This document shows positions 19,353-29,600 of a stretch of 64,000 bases of DNA, piece after piece. This stretch comes from Mesonia phycicola (GTDB lineage: Bacteria > Bacteroidota > Bacteroidia > Flavobacteriales > Flavobacteriaceae), in NCBI RefSeq assembly GCF_900141885.1, contig NZ_FQYY01000001.1, positions 186,001 to 250,000 of the forward strand. Reading direction: 5' to 3'. Under the pieces are notes generated by a model, which searched no databases, was not told where the DNA came from, and saw only the letters and a list, made by a program, of their open reading frames with translations. Every line of letters starts with the position of its first letter. Position 1 is the stretch's first letter. A program made the position numbers and the translations under genes.

Positions 19353-22300
19353 ATGACAAAAATAGTAGAAAAAAAAACTGTTAATTCTAAAAATAAAAAA
19401 ACTTTAGAATCTAGATTAATAGCAGTTGGTGCTAGTGCAGGTGGTTTAGAAGCTTTAAAGTCTTTTTTTAGTAATTTACCAGATAATGATATAAATTCTT
19501 ACATTGTTATTCAGCATTTATCTCCAGACTACAAAAGTATGATGGGAGAATTGTTAGCTAAAACGGCAAAATTACCTATTGAAGAAATTATTAATAATTC
19601 TAAAGTAGAACCAGGTAAAATATACCTTATACCTCCAGTAAATAACCTTACTATAGAAAACGGAATTCTTCACTTAAGTCAAAAACCTAAAAATCAACAG
19701 CTTAATTTACCTATTGATATTTTTTTAGATTCTCTTGCAGATTATAAAAAAGACCAAGCTATTGCTATTATTTTAAGTGGAACTGGAAGTGATGGTACTC
19801 GTGGAGCTAAGGCTATAAAAGAAAAAGACGGGATGGTTATGGTACAAGACCCTAACCAAGCTAAATTTGACGGTATGCCTAAAAGTGCTATTAACTCAGG
19901 GATGATAGATTATGTTTTACCTGTGGAAGAAATGGGTGCAGAATTATCTAAATTTATAGAATCTTCAGACACATATGTAATAGAAGGCAATTTAGAAGAC
20001 TATAATGAAGAAGCATTTCTAAAAATTCTGAATTATGTTAATGAGAAAACAGGCTTAGATTTTAAAGAATATAAAACCTCTACATTAGTAAGAAGAATTG
20101 CCAGAAGGGTTTATGTATGCCAGTGTAAAAATTTAAAAGATTATTATTACTACTTACAAACCCACGTAGATGAAGTTTCTATACTTTTTAAAGAGTTTTT
20201 AATTGGTGTTACCAAATTTTTTAGAGATCCTAGAGTTTGGCAAATTATAGCAGATGATATTTTACCTGAAATAATTGAAAATAAAAATCAGGGGGAGATT
20301 TTTAAAATTTGGGATGTAGCCTGCAGTACGGGAGAAGAAGCATTTTCTCTAGCTATATATATTCAAGAAGAATTAGAACGACAAAACAAACAAGTAGAAG
20401 TAAAGATTTTTGCTACAGATATAGCCAAAAATCATTTAGAAATTGCAGCAAATAGTATTTACTCTGCCAGTATGGTTGCAGATATAGATAGACATTTACT
20501 CAAAAAGTACTTCGTAAAAAAAGGAGATAATTACCAAGTAATAGAGAAAATTAGAAGAATGGTTATATTTTCTCAACATAATATTATAAAAAACCCTCCA
20601 TTTAGTAATATGGATATGGTTTTTTGCAGAAATCTCTTAATTTATTTTCAGCAAAGCATACAGAAAAAGGCTTTAAACCTACTTCATTATTCACTTAAAG
20701 AAAATGGATATTTAGTATTAGGCACAAGTGAAACCGTTAACACCTATCAAGAAAATTTTGAAGAGGTTAGCCGTAAGTGGAAAATTTACAGAAATACATC
20801 ACCTAGAAAAAGATTGAATAACAACCAATTAAAATCATCTTCTAAAATAAAAATTAAAGACCACAAAATTAGAAAACCAGAACCTAAAGCTACTGGACCT
20901 AAACAAAAATTCATTTCAGAATTAAACGAAGCTATATTAGAGCAATTTGGAGGCGCCAGTGTTTTTATTGATTCTGAAACAAATATATTAGAAGCAGTTG
21001 GTGAGTTTAACAAATATGCCAACTTACCAGCAAAAGGTTTTACTACCAAGCTAATTGAAATGTTAGATGAACACCTACAACACATTCTATTAGCCTGCTG
21101 TAAAAAAGCCCAAAAAGATAATAGTAAAATTATTTATAGAGATGCTATATATACGCATTTAGGTGAACAAAAGGTGTTAGATTTAATTGTAAAACCATTT
21201 AAAATTAACAACTTAGACAATGAAACTAATTTTGTTATTACCTTTTTAGAAAAAGAATTAGATACCTCTACTATTAAAGAATCTAAAAAAATAACTTTAG
21301 ATTCTCACACACAAGAATATATTAAAGAAATAGAAAGTGAGCTTAAAAAAACAAAAGAAGAGCTACACACATCTATGGAAGAAATAGAAACTAGTAACGA
21401 AGAATTACAAGCCGCTAATGAAGAGTTACTAGCCTCTAATGAAGAACTACAAAGCACCAACGAAGAGTTACAAAGCGTTAATGAAGAGATAAATACGGTA
21501 AATGCCGAAAACATCCAGAAAATGGATGATTTATCTGAACTTAATGCTGATATGAATAATATCTTAGAAAGTACAGATATTGGTGTAATTTTTCTAGACA
21601 GCGACTTACGTATTAGAAAATTTACTCCAGCCATAAAAAAACATTTTAGCCTAATAAATTCAGATGTTGGTAGACCTATAGATAATTTTGTAACTAATTT
21701 TGGTAAAAATAAAGGCCGTGGTCTAGTTTCCCGATGTAAAAAATCTATGGAAACAGGTAAAACATTAGAGAGAAATATTGTCTCTAAAGAAGGTAGAAAT
21801 TACCTGAGAAGAATATCTCCTTTTATCGATTCTAACGATAATATAGATGGTGTTGTTATCACTTTTGTAGACATAGAATCTTTACAAAGAGCAAAAGAAA
21901 AACTAGTTGCAAGTGAAAAAAGGTTTAAATCTTTTTATGAAGAAGACCCGGTTATGCACTTTAGCATAGACCCTAACACATCAGAAATACTTCAATGTAA
22001 CGAAGAAGCTGTACTCAGATTGGGCTATACAGATAAAGAAGAAATAATTGGTAAACCTATTTATGATCTTTATGACGATAAAACACAATTAAAAGCATTA
22101 CATCTTAACAAAGCTCTAAAAGAAAAGAATAAGTTTAAGAATGTAGAAATTGAAATGCTCACTAAAAAAGGAACAAAAGTACCTATTATACTTTATTCTA
22201 ATATTGAGTTTAATGAGAAAAAAGAGGTGATTACCAACCGCCTTACCTGCGTAGATATTTCTGAACTAAAATTAGCACAAGAAAAACTTAAAGAACAAAA

Positions 22301-22985
22301 AGCAGATTTAGAAAGAGCCAATAAAGATTTAGAGCAATTTGTATCTATTTGCTCACACGATCTTCAAGAACCATTAGCTACTATTAAATTTGGAAGTGAC
22401 GTTTTAGGTAAACTATACGCAGATAAATTAGATGAAAAAGGTAAAAATTACATCTCTTATATAGACGAAGCTTCAGATAGGTTAGCTAACCAAATAAAAG
22501 CACTTCTTGAGCACTCTAGAATAGGGAGAAACACCAAAAAAACACTTGTAGACACACAAGAACTTGCAGAAGTAGTAAAGTATGATTTAACCAAAAGAAT
22601 TAAAGACACCCAAGCAAAAGTAAGCATTGGCTCTTTACCAAAAATTAAAGCTTATAAGGTTGAATTGAGATTATTACTACAAAATCTTTTAAGTAATGCA
22701 CTTAAATATATTGACAAAAACAGAAAACCAGAAGTAAGAATTTCTGCTTATAGAGAAGGAGACTCGTGGGTTTTCTCTGTCATGGATAACGGTATAGGTA
22801 TATCTGAAGAAGACCAAAAAACCATCTTTACTATTTTTAGCAGAGTGCCAACAAAAGATAAATATGAAGGGACAGGTGTTGGATTGGCACACGTAGAAAA
22901 AATTGTACAATTACATGAGGGCTCCATTTGGGTAAACTCACAAAAAGGTGTAGGAAGTACTTTTTACTTTAAAATAAAAGCATAG
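19353..22985 (+). CDS. CheB-CheR-PAS-histidine kinase fusion
   Basis: 1210 residues. CheB methylesterase comes first (about 20-200: GASAGG with the catalytic Ser, IQHLSPDY, LSGTGSDGTRG) without a receiver domain. CheR methyltransferase follows (about 205-480; VWDVACSTGEEAFS binds SAM). Next are a PAS-like region, a coiled coil of ELQAANEELLASNEEL repeats (about 665-720), two PAS domains, HisKA with H1002 (SHDLQEP) and HATPase_c (NALKYI, DNGIGIS, GTGVGLA). No flagellar or chemoreceptor gene is nearby, so a signalling role beyond chemotaxis is likely. The phytochrome gene starts 3 nt later. Confidence 0.93.
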   Translation: MTKIVEKKTVNSKNKKTLESRLIAVGASAGGLEALKSFFSNLPDNDINSYIVIQHLSPDYKSMMGELLAKTAKLPIEEIINNSKVEPGKIYLIPPVNNLTIENGILHLSQKPKNQQLNLPIDIFLDSLADYKKDQAIAIILSGTGSDGTRGAKAIKEKDGMVMVQDPNQAKFDGMPKSAINSGMIDYVLPVEEMGAELSKFIESSDTYVIEGNLEDYNEEAFLKILNYVNEKTGLDFKEYKTSTLVRRIARRVYVCQCKNLKDYYYYLQTHVDEVSILFKEFLIGVTKFFRDPRVWQIIADDILPEIIENKNQGEIFKIWDVACSTGEEAFSLAIYIQEELERQNKQVEVKIFATDIAKNHLEIAANSIYSASMVADIDRHLLKKYFVKKGDNYQVIEKIRRMVIFSQHNIIKNPPFSNMDMVFCRNLLIYFQQSIQKKALNLLHYSLKENGYLVLGTSETVNTYQENFEEVSRKWKIYRNTSPRKRLNNNQLKSSSKIKIKDHKIRKPEPKATGPKQKFISELNEAILEQFGGASVFIDSETNILEAVGEFNKYANLPAKGFTTKLIEMLDEHLQHILLACCKKAQKDNSKIIYRDAIYTHLGEQKVLDLIVKPFKINNLDNETNFVITFLEKELDTSTIKESKKITLDSHTQEYIKEIESELKKTKEELHTSMEEIETSNEELQAANEELLASNEELQSTNEELQSVNEEINTVNAENIQKMDDLSELNADMNNILESTDIGVIFLDSDLRIRKFTPAIKKHFSLINSDVGRPIDNFVTNFGKNKGRGLVSRCKKSMETGKTLERNIVSKEGRNYLRRISPFIDSNDNIDGVVITFVDIESLQRAKEKLVASEKRFKSFYEEDPVMHFSIDPNTSEILQCNEEAVLRLGYTDKEEIIGKPIYDLYDDKTQLKALHLNKALKEKNKFKNVEIEMLTKKGTKVPIILYSNIEFNEKKEVITNRLTCVDISELKLAQEKLKEQKADLERANKDLEQFVSICSHDLQEPLATIKFGSDVLGKLYADKLDEKGKNYISYIDEASDRLANQIKALLEHSRIGRNTKKTLVDTQELAEVVKYDLTKRIKDTQAKVSIGSLPKIKAYKVELRLLLQNLLSNALKYIDKNRKPEVRISAYREGDSWVFSVMDNGIGISEEDQKTIFTIFSRVPTKDKYEGTGVGLAHVEKIVQLHEGSIWVNSQKGVGSTFYFKIKA

Positions 22986-22988
22986 CTA

Positions 22989-25232
22989 ATGAAAATAACC
23001 CCTAAAGAAATTAGTCCGAAAATAAATATAACTAATTGTGACAGAGAACCTATACACAATATAGAGCAAACTCAACAACACGGGGTTATTCTTGTAATAG
23101 ATACAACTTCAAAAAAAATAGTTCAAGCAAGTGAAAATTGTTTACACTTGTTAGGTATAGATATTAAAGAGATTATAAATCAATCTCTAGACAAAGTACT
23201 TTCTACTAAAAAAGTTAATATCTTATATAATACCATACAAAACAGTAATACACTATACCCACAAGAAGCTACTTTTAAAAATAAAAAATATCTTGTTATA
23301 CCTCATTTATCTGCAGACAACCATCTTATATTAGATATAGAACCTGCGGGAGAAACCATAAACCCTATACAATTTCAAGAAGAATTAGTTAAAATACTTC
23401 ACGAAATAAAAGACTCAGACTCTATTGAAGAAATGAGTAATCAAGCAGCATTGCTTGTAAAAAACCTTTATGGTTACCACCGAGTAATGATTTATAGATT
23501 TGATGAAGAATGGAATGGCGAAGTAATTGCAGAAACAAAAGAAGAGCATTTAGAAAGTTGGCTAGGCTTACACTACCCTTCTACAGATTTACCAAAACCT
23601 GCTAGAAAAATTTTTTTAAAACAAGGGGTTAGAATAATTAGTGATGTAAACCACTCACCTTCTCCATTACTACCACAATTAGATAAAAAAATAGATTTAT
23701 CTAAAAGTGAATTAAGAGGGGTTTCGCCAATACATATTGAGTATTTAACTAACATGAAGGTTGGTGCTTCTTTAACTTCTGCCATTATTTTAAACGGAAA
23801 ACTATGGGGGTTAATTGCTTGCCACCATTACCAACCTAAGTTTATAAATTACCACCAACGTCAATCTTGCAAATTTTTATCTCAAATTCTTGCTAACAAA
23901 TTAGCATTAAAAACTAGTAATACGTTTCTAGAAAAAATAAATTCTTCAGAAGAAATTAGAAAAAAATTACTAAATCAAATAGACCATTCTAAAAGTATAA
24001 AAAATGCTTTAACACAACAAAGTATTAAGTTTACAGATATACTAGATTGCCACGGAGGTGCTGTTTGTTATAATGGAAAACTCACTTTAATTGGTAATAC
24101 CCCTAAAAAAAATGAGGTAAAAAAAATTATTTCTGAAGTATTAAAAAAACAAAACGATGCCGTTTTTTTCACTAAAAAGCTTACTCGTTTTCATCAAGAT
24201 GCAAGTGCATATAAAGATACTGCCTCTGGTATTTTAAGTGTTAGAATTGGTAATGACACAGATAATTACCTAATTTGGTTTAGAGCAGAAGAGTCTCACC
24301 ATATCTCTTGGGGCGGCAATCCAGAAAAAAAAGGCTTTGTAAAAAATGGTATACAATACTTGCACCCTAGAAAATCTTTTGAACGTTGGACAGAAAAAGT
24401 TTCTGGTATAGCAAATGCCTGGAATACTTATGATATTGAGGCAGCTACTAATTTACAAGATAGCATCACCCACGTTATTGTAAAAAGACAAAAAGATAAA
24501 ATAAAAAAGCTAAATAAAAATTTAGTTGAAGTAAATAAAGAATTAAAAATATTGAGCTATAGCATCACACACGATTTAAGAGCTCCTTTAAGAGGTATAG
24601 ATGGTTACTCTAGAATATTACAAAGTAAATATGCCAACCAATTAGACCAATTTGGCAAAAGCGCTCTAAATACCATATTAGCATCTACAGAAGAGATGGA
24701 TGTTTTAATAGAAGATATTTTACTTTACTCTAAAGCAGGGCAACAAGACCTTAATATTACCACCTACTCTACACAACAACAAATAGAAACAATTATTACT
24801 GCACAAAATATAACAAGTGATACTTCTAATGTAGAAATTAAAATTGCAGAAAATTTACCAGAAATAACAGGAGATAAAAAAATGTTATCTCAAGTATTTA
24901 GTAATTTAATTAATAACGCTGTAAAATATTCATCTAAAGAAACTAATCCTAAAATTGAAATTGGAGCAGAAAAAAAATTAGACAAAACCATCTATTATAT
25001 AAAAGATAATGGTATTGGGTTTGACCCTCAATATAAAAATAAAATTTTTGATGTATTTTCACGCGTTGCAGCGAGTACAGATTTTAAAGGCGCTGGTATA
25101 GGTTTAGCAACCGTAAAGAGAATAGTAAAAAAACACAAAGGTAAAGTTTGGGCAGAGTCTAGCTTAGGTAACGGAGCAAGCTTTTATTTTTACGTAGATG
25201 TAAATACTCAAAATTTACAATTTTCAAAATAA
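22989..25232 (+). CDS. bphP: Bacteriophytochrome histidine kinase
   Basis: 747 residues with the PAS-GAF-PHY-HisKA-HATPase order. NCDREPIHNIEQTQQHG puts Cys17 where biliverdin attaches in bacteriophytochromes. The GAF domain has LHYPSTDLP (DIP-motif region) and the VGASLTSAIILNGKLWGLIACHHY block. The PHY tongue shows PRKSFERWTEKV. The kinase has H528 in SITHDLRAP and a GAGIGLATVKRIV ATP lid. It should sense red/far-red light and signal to the response regulator encoded 2 nt downstream. Confidence 0.95.
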   Translation: MKITPKEISPKINITNCDREPIHNIEQTQQHGVILVIDTTSKKIVQASENCLHLLGIDIKEIINQSLDKVLSTKKVNILYNTIQNSNTLYPQEATFKNKKYLVIPHLSADNHLILDIEPAGETINPIQFQEELVKILHEIKDSDSIEEMSNQAALLVKNLYGYHRVMIYRFDEEWNGEVIAETKEEHLESWLGLHYPSTDLPKPARKIFLKQGVRIISDVNHSPSPLLPQLDKKIDLSKSELRGVSPIHIEYLTNMKVGASLTSAIILNGKLWGLIACHHYQPKFINYHQRQSCKFLSQILANKLALKTSNTFLEKINSSEEIRKKLLNQIDHSKSIKNALTQQSIKFTDILDCHGGAVCYNGKLTLIGNTPKKNEVKKIISEVLKKQNDAVFFTKKLTRFHQDASAYKDTASGILSVRIGNDTDNYLIWFRAEESHHISWGGNPEKKGFVKNGIQYLHPRKSFERWTEKVSGIANAWNTYDIEAATNLQDSITHVIVKRQKDKIKKLNKNLVEVNKELKILSYSITHDLRAPLRGIDGYSRILQSKYANQLDQFGKSALNTILASTEEMDVLIEDILLYSKAGQQDLNITTYSTQQQIETIITAQNITSDTSNVEIKIAENLPEITGDKKMLSQVFSNLINNAVKYSSKETNPKIEIGAEKKLDKTIYYIKDNGIGFDPQYKNKIFDVFSRVAASTDFKGAGIGLATVKRIVKKHKGKVWAESSLGNGASFYFYVDVNTQNLQFSK

Positions 25233-25234
25233 TT

Positions 25235-25792
25235 ATGATTACAACAAAATTAAGAATTCTATTAGTTGAAGATTATAAAACAGATGCAGAACTTATTAAA
25301 TTTCAAATAAATCAAATTGTTGAAAGTAGTGAAATTAGAGTTGTAGATAATCTTGACGATTTTAAAACTGAACTTCAAAAATTTGTGCCAGACGTTATAT
25401 TATCTGACTATAATTTACCTTCTTGTAATGGTTTAGATATTTTACAGTACTCCCAAAATTACGATGATACTTTGCCTTTTATTTTTATCACCGGTACTAT
25501 TGATGATGATGAGATGGCTGCCAATACAATACTTTCTGGTGCATCTGGATTTATATTAAAAAAACACATGAATACGCTAGCAGATAAGTTAGCACCACTT
25601 CTTAAAAAGATTGTTTTTAACATGATTCAACAAGAAGAAGTACGTGAAAAAGTAAGAAAAAATAAAATTGCTGTAAATCAAATTTATGACTACCTAGATA
25701 AAATTCAGGTAGATAATGAAGAACAAAAACTAAATATCAACAAAATTAGAAAAAATATAGATCTAATTAAAAAAGATACTGATGCTGAATAA
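25235..25792 (+). CDS. Single-domain response regulator
   Basis: 185 residues. A receiver domain (about 1-130) has the acidic pair in LVEDYKTD, phospho-acceptor Asp58 in VILSDYNLP, Thr in FITGT and Lys in ILKKHM. The last 55 residues are a helical, lysine-rich tail with no output domain. It lies between the phytochrome kinase (2 nt) and heme oxygenase (11-nt overlap), so it is the probable phosphate acceptor of one or both kinases, as in phytochrome-Rcp pairs. Confidence 0.9.
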   Translation: MITTKLRILLVEDYKTDAELIKFQINQIVESSEIRVVDNLDDFKTELQKFVPDVILSDYNLPSCNGLDILQYSQNYDDTLPFIFITGTIDDDEMAANTILSGASGFILKKHMNTLADKLAPLLKKIVFNMIQQEEVREKVRKNKIAVNQIYDYLDKIQVDNEEQKLNINKIRKNIDLIKKDTDAE

Positions 25793-26327
25793 ACTTAGAG
25801 AAGCTACACAACAACTACATAAAGATATTGAAGGAGGAAATACTGCCGGTTTAATAATAGATCACAGTATTACATTAGAGCAATATAAAAAACTATTATT
25901 ACAAAATTTTGTTGCTTATAAAATTACAGAAGAAAAAATTACTAAGCAGATACCAACTTATAGCCAAGATAAAACCGAAAGATTATCTCAAGATTTACTT
26001 AATTTAAAAGTAGACACCTCTATTGTTAAAGATTTTGAAAATAACTTTAACGTTAATACTCCTGCAGAAGCTTGGGGTGCTTGGTATGTAGTAGAAGGCT
26101 CATCTTTAGGCGGAATGATAATTTCTAAAAACATTAAAGAATGTAAAGCTTTAGCTATGATGGATGAGCACTATTTTTTTAGCGGAAAAAGACAAAATGT
26201 AAAAGGTTGGAAACAGTATTGTAAAGATCTTAAAAGCAAAGATTTTTCTGAAAAGGAAGAAATAGAAGCTATAAATAAGGCAAAAGAAACCTTTCAATTC
26301 TTTGGTAGAATTTTTAAAGAAGTATAA
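25782..26327 (+). CDS. bphO: Biliverdin-producing heme oxygenase
   Basis: 181 residues. LREATQQLHKDIEGG carries the proximal haem ligand H13, and WYVVEGSSLGGMIISKNI is the distal helix with the flexible Gly pair. Both are diagnostic of bacterial heme oxygenase. It opens haem to biliverdin, the chromophore that phytochromes bind. It overlaps the response regulator gene by 11 nt, which fits translational coupling and a chromophore-supply role for the phytochrome in the same operon. Confidence 0.93.
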   Translation: MLNKLREATQQLHKDIEGGNTAGLIIDHSITLEQYKKLLLQNFVAYKITEEKITKQIPTYSQDKTERLSQDLLNLKVDTSIVKDFENNFNVNTPAEAWGAWYVVEGSSLGGMIISKNIKECKALAMMDEHYFFSGKRQNVKGWKQYCKDLKSKDFSEKEEIEAINKAKETFQFFGRIFKEV

Positions 26328-26334
26328 AATCAAT

Positions 26335-26376
26335 AAAAAACTTATAAGTATAAATGTTTATACCTATAAGTTTTTC
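26335..26376. terminator. Terminator hairpin after the heme oxygenase gene
   Basis: AAAACTTATA, an inner TATAA/TTATA pair and TATAAGTTTTT form a long stem with a small internal bulge and an ATGT loop. T runs on both strands suggest bidirectional use. Confidence 0.75.
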
Positions 26377-26450
26377 ATAAATTCATCTAAAATTATACCT
26401 AGAAAAGAAATCCCTCCTAGTGTCATTATTGCGTTTAATACTAAATCCAT
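26364..26450 (-). CDS. Possible 28-residue membrane peptide
   Basis: An ATG at 26450 (minus) opens a frame reading MDLVLNAIMTLGGISFLGII and ending EFMKNL, with its TAG inside the terminator stem. It has one hydrophobic span and a terminator exactly at its end. No good promoter or family is recognised. It could be a chance ORF, so it is listed at low confidence. Confidence 0.25.
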   Translation of the reverse strand: MDLVLNAIMTLGGISFLGIILDEFMKNL

Positions 26451-26612
26451 AATTAACGATTTTGGGGTGAATCATATACAAGATAACATAAGATTCACAA
26501 TTAATTAGCATTAATTTTAATAAAAATCACAAAAATAACATTAATAAACACTTAATCTTTAAAAAATACTTTTAATCTAATTAGTGTTTTATTTTCTTTA
26601 CTTACATCTATA

Positions 26613-29600
26613 TTATTTTAGTAAACCTTGTTGCAGTATTTTTTTAATACCTTCTAAATTATCTGTAAAAGAAATCATCTGATTTAGCATTTGCGCCATT
26701 TCATTTTGATTACCAAAACCTTTTAGTTTGTTATTTTTCACGAAGGTTTCTTTTATTGCTTCCCATCTATCAAATTCTTCAGCAGTCAAAATACCCTGCA
26801 ACTCTTTAAATTTTAATAAATTAGCCTCTGCAGATGATGTTAATGTTTGCGATTCACTCTCGTAATGAGAAAGTAATAAACTAGCTAATTCTTCATCATT
26901 CATAATTGGTACAATCTTACTAATAAGCTTATTCATATCTCTGTAAGACCCCTGAAGTTTAAAAGATGGCTCTGTTCTATACTCATCTTCCATAGCTGCA
27001 GATTTAATATAAGTAGCATTTACTTTTAAAACGGTATCTCTAATGGCAATCACTTTTTCTAATACAGAAATATAATCTTGTACTTCTTGCGTGGTATGGT
27101 TACCATCTAATTGTACTTCTTGATTATTGTTTTCTACTCTATCTATTAACTTATAAATATCGTTAAAATGTTTACTACTTAGCTGTTGTAAAGTAGCATT
27201 TGAGGTAAGTGCATTTTCTATTAAACTAAGTTTAAATAAATGGGCTGTATCTCCAATTATATCACCAAGGTTATAAATATCTGCACGGTTGGCTAACATA
27301 TCTGGTATTCTAAATTTTTCTCCGCTCTCGGTATAAGGGTTTCCTGCCATGATTACACAAAATTTCTTTCCACGCAAATCATAGGTTTTAGATTTTCCTT
27401 TGTAAATTCCTTCTATTTTTCTGGTTCCATCAGAAAGAGAAATAAATTTCTGTAAAAACTCTGGGTTACAATGCTGTATATCATCTAAATAAAGCATTAC
27501 GTTATTTCCCATTTCAAAAGCTAAGTTTAACCTTTTTAACTCTTCTCTTGTGGCAGAGTTGGTGGCAGCAGCAGGATCTACAGAGGTAACCTCATGACCA
27601 ATTGCTGGACCATTAATTTTCATAAACACTAAGCCTAATCTGTTGGCTATATACTCCATTAAAGTAGTTTTACCGTAACCTGGAGGTGAAACTAAGAGCA
27701 ACATACCCATACGGTCTGTACGCTTATTGTCACCTACCGTACCTAATTGTTTGGCTAAATTATCTCCAAACAAGGGTAAATAAACCTCGTTGATTAACTT
27801 ATTTCTTACAAAAGAGGTTAGTACTCTTGGTTTTAATTCCTCTAATTTTAATTCTTCTTTTAGAGTTTCTGTCACCTCGTGCTTAGCTTTTCTAAATTCT
27901 TGAAAAGCTGGTACATTTACGGTAGTATAATTTTCTAAAGTAGAAACAAAATGATGGTAGTTAAAAGAGAATTCATTATTTTTTATAAGCTCGTGATCTC
28001 CCTTTAAATTGTAAATAATTTCTTTTGCAGGGCTGTGATTTACTTTAGAAACAGAATCATCTCCAAATAAAATTACACACACAGCTTCATCTACATAATC
28101 TTCATCATAATTTACAGAGGCAGTTTTTACAAATGAGTTTACCCATTGGCGTACTAACTGTACTTTAGATTCTAATAATTCTAAATTTTCAAAGCTATTT
28201 TTAAACCTAACGTCTGCTTGTTTTTGCTTAATTGCTTTTAAAAATTCTTCTTTTAATTTTAGTGCTTCTCCACTTACTTCAAACTGATCGTCATTTTGTA
28301 ATTCTTCAAATAAATAATTGGCAATAGCCTCCTTGTGTTCTAAGTTTAAGAGAACTGAATTTTCTGCAACTTCTTTTATAGATTGCTGAAGTTTGTTTAG
28401 TAAAAATTTATACTCGTTAGTATCTGGAAAAACGGTTAATACCTCTCCAGAAGCTTTTAAAGATTCATTAAACTTCGATTGTATTTCTGCAGGTAATTGA
28501 TGCCAAAAAAACTGAGCTTGTGCTCTTGTTTTGGCAGAAAACCTCAACATACCCAATTCTTGATGTTTACGTACTAAAACAGATAAAATTTGAGCTGCAT
28601 CTTGGTCATGAACTCCTTTTACATAACCTTCTGCATAATTACTACTACTCTCTTCTTGCACAATTTTAAGCAGCTCATCTTCATTTATATTTACTAACTT
28701 ATCTATTGGTAAATTTTTAAATAATTTATAGGCTAAATAAGAACTTCTATAAATATTTTTATTTTCAGAGATATATTCTTGATCCCAAATTTGCCTTGCG
28801 TTTAATAGAGTTTTATTAGTTACGGTTTCGTAAAAATCTGTTCCTGTTAGGTGATATTGTAATTCATTATTTCTATAAACAATACTCAAATCTAAGTTTT
28901 GTTTATTAACCCCAAATTTGTGTTTTCCAAATTTTATAATGCTATCTCCATCTTCATATAGTTCTAACTTATCTTTTAGTTTACGTAACGCATCTTCTCT
29001 AGCAACTTTAAGCTTAGTTTCAATTTCTTCAGCTTTACCTGTTTCTTCTAAATCTTTTAATTGCTGAATAATATCACGGAGTTTACTCACCATTAAGTCT
29101 GAAGCAAAATATCCGTTAATTTCTGTGGCAGAACCTAAATTTAATGCACGTTTATCTACTCCATTTAATATTCTTTCTGAAGCATTTTGAAGAGCTAGAC
29201 TTCTCTTGTTTCTTTTTTCTTTAATAGAGTTTTTTCTAGCCTCAAAAGCATTATAAACCTCTTCTCTTTTTTCTATTATTTCTGAAATAAACTCTTCAAA
29301 ATCTGCAAATTTCCCTTCAATTTCTTCTAACTGAATAGATATTTTTGTCTGAAAATCTTCACACTTCTCTACGGTATCTGCAATATCTAGATAGTTGATT
29401 ATACTTTGATCTATTAGCTTTAATTGGGCTGCAAAATCTGCTTGAGCTTCTTTACTACCTAAACCTTTTCTTTTCTTTTTAATAGCTGCTTTTAGCTGAT
29501 TAAGCGTAGCAAAAATTAAAGAAATATTGTCTATAATTTTGGTAGAGTGAGAAGTATCTTCTATATCAAGATTAGAAACAATTTCAATTAGCATTTCTAA

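Noticed and set aside
26302-26508. 68-codon plus-strand ORF after heme oxygenase
   Set aside because: It overlaps the end of bphO, runs through the terminator hairpin and has no protein-like pattern.
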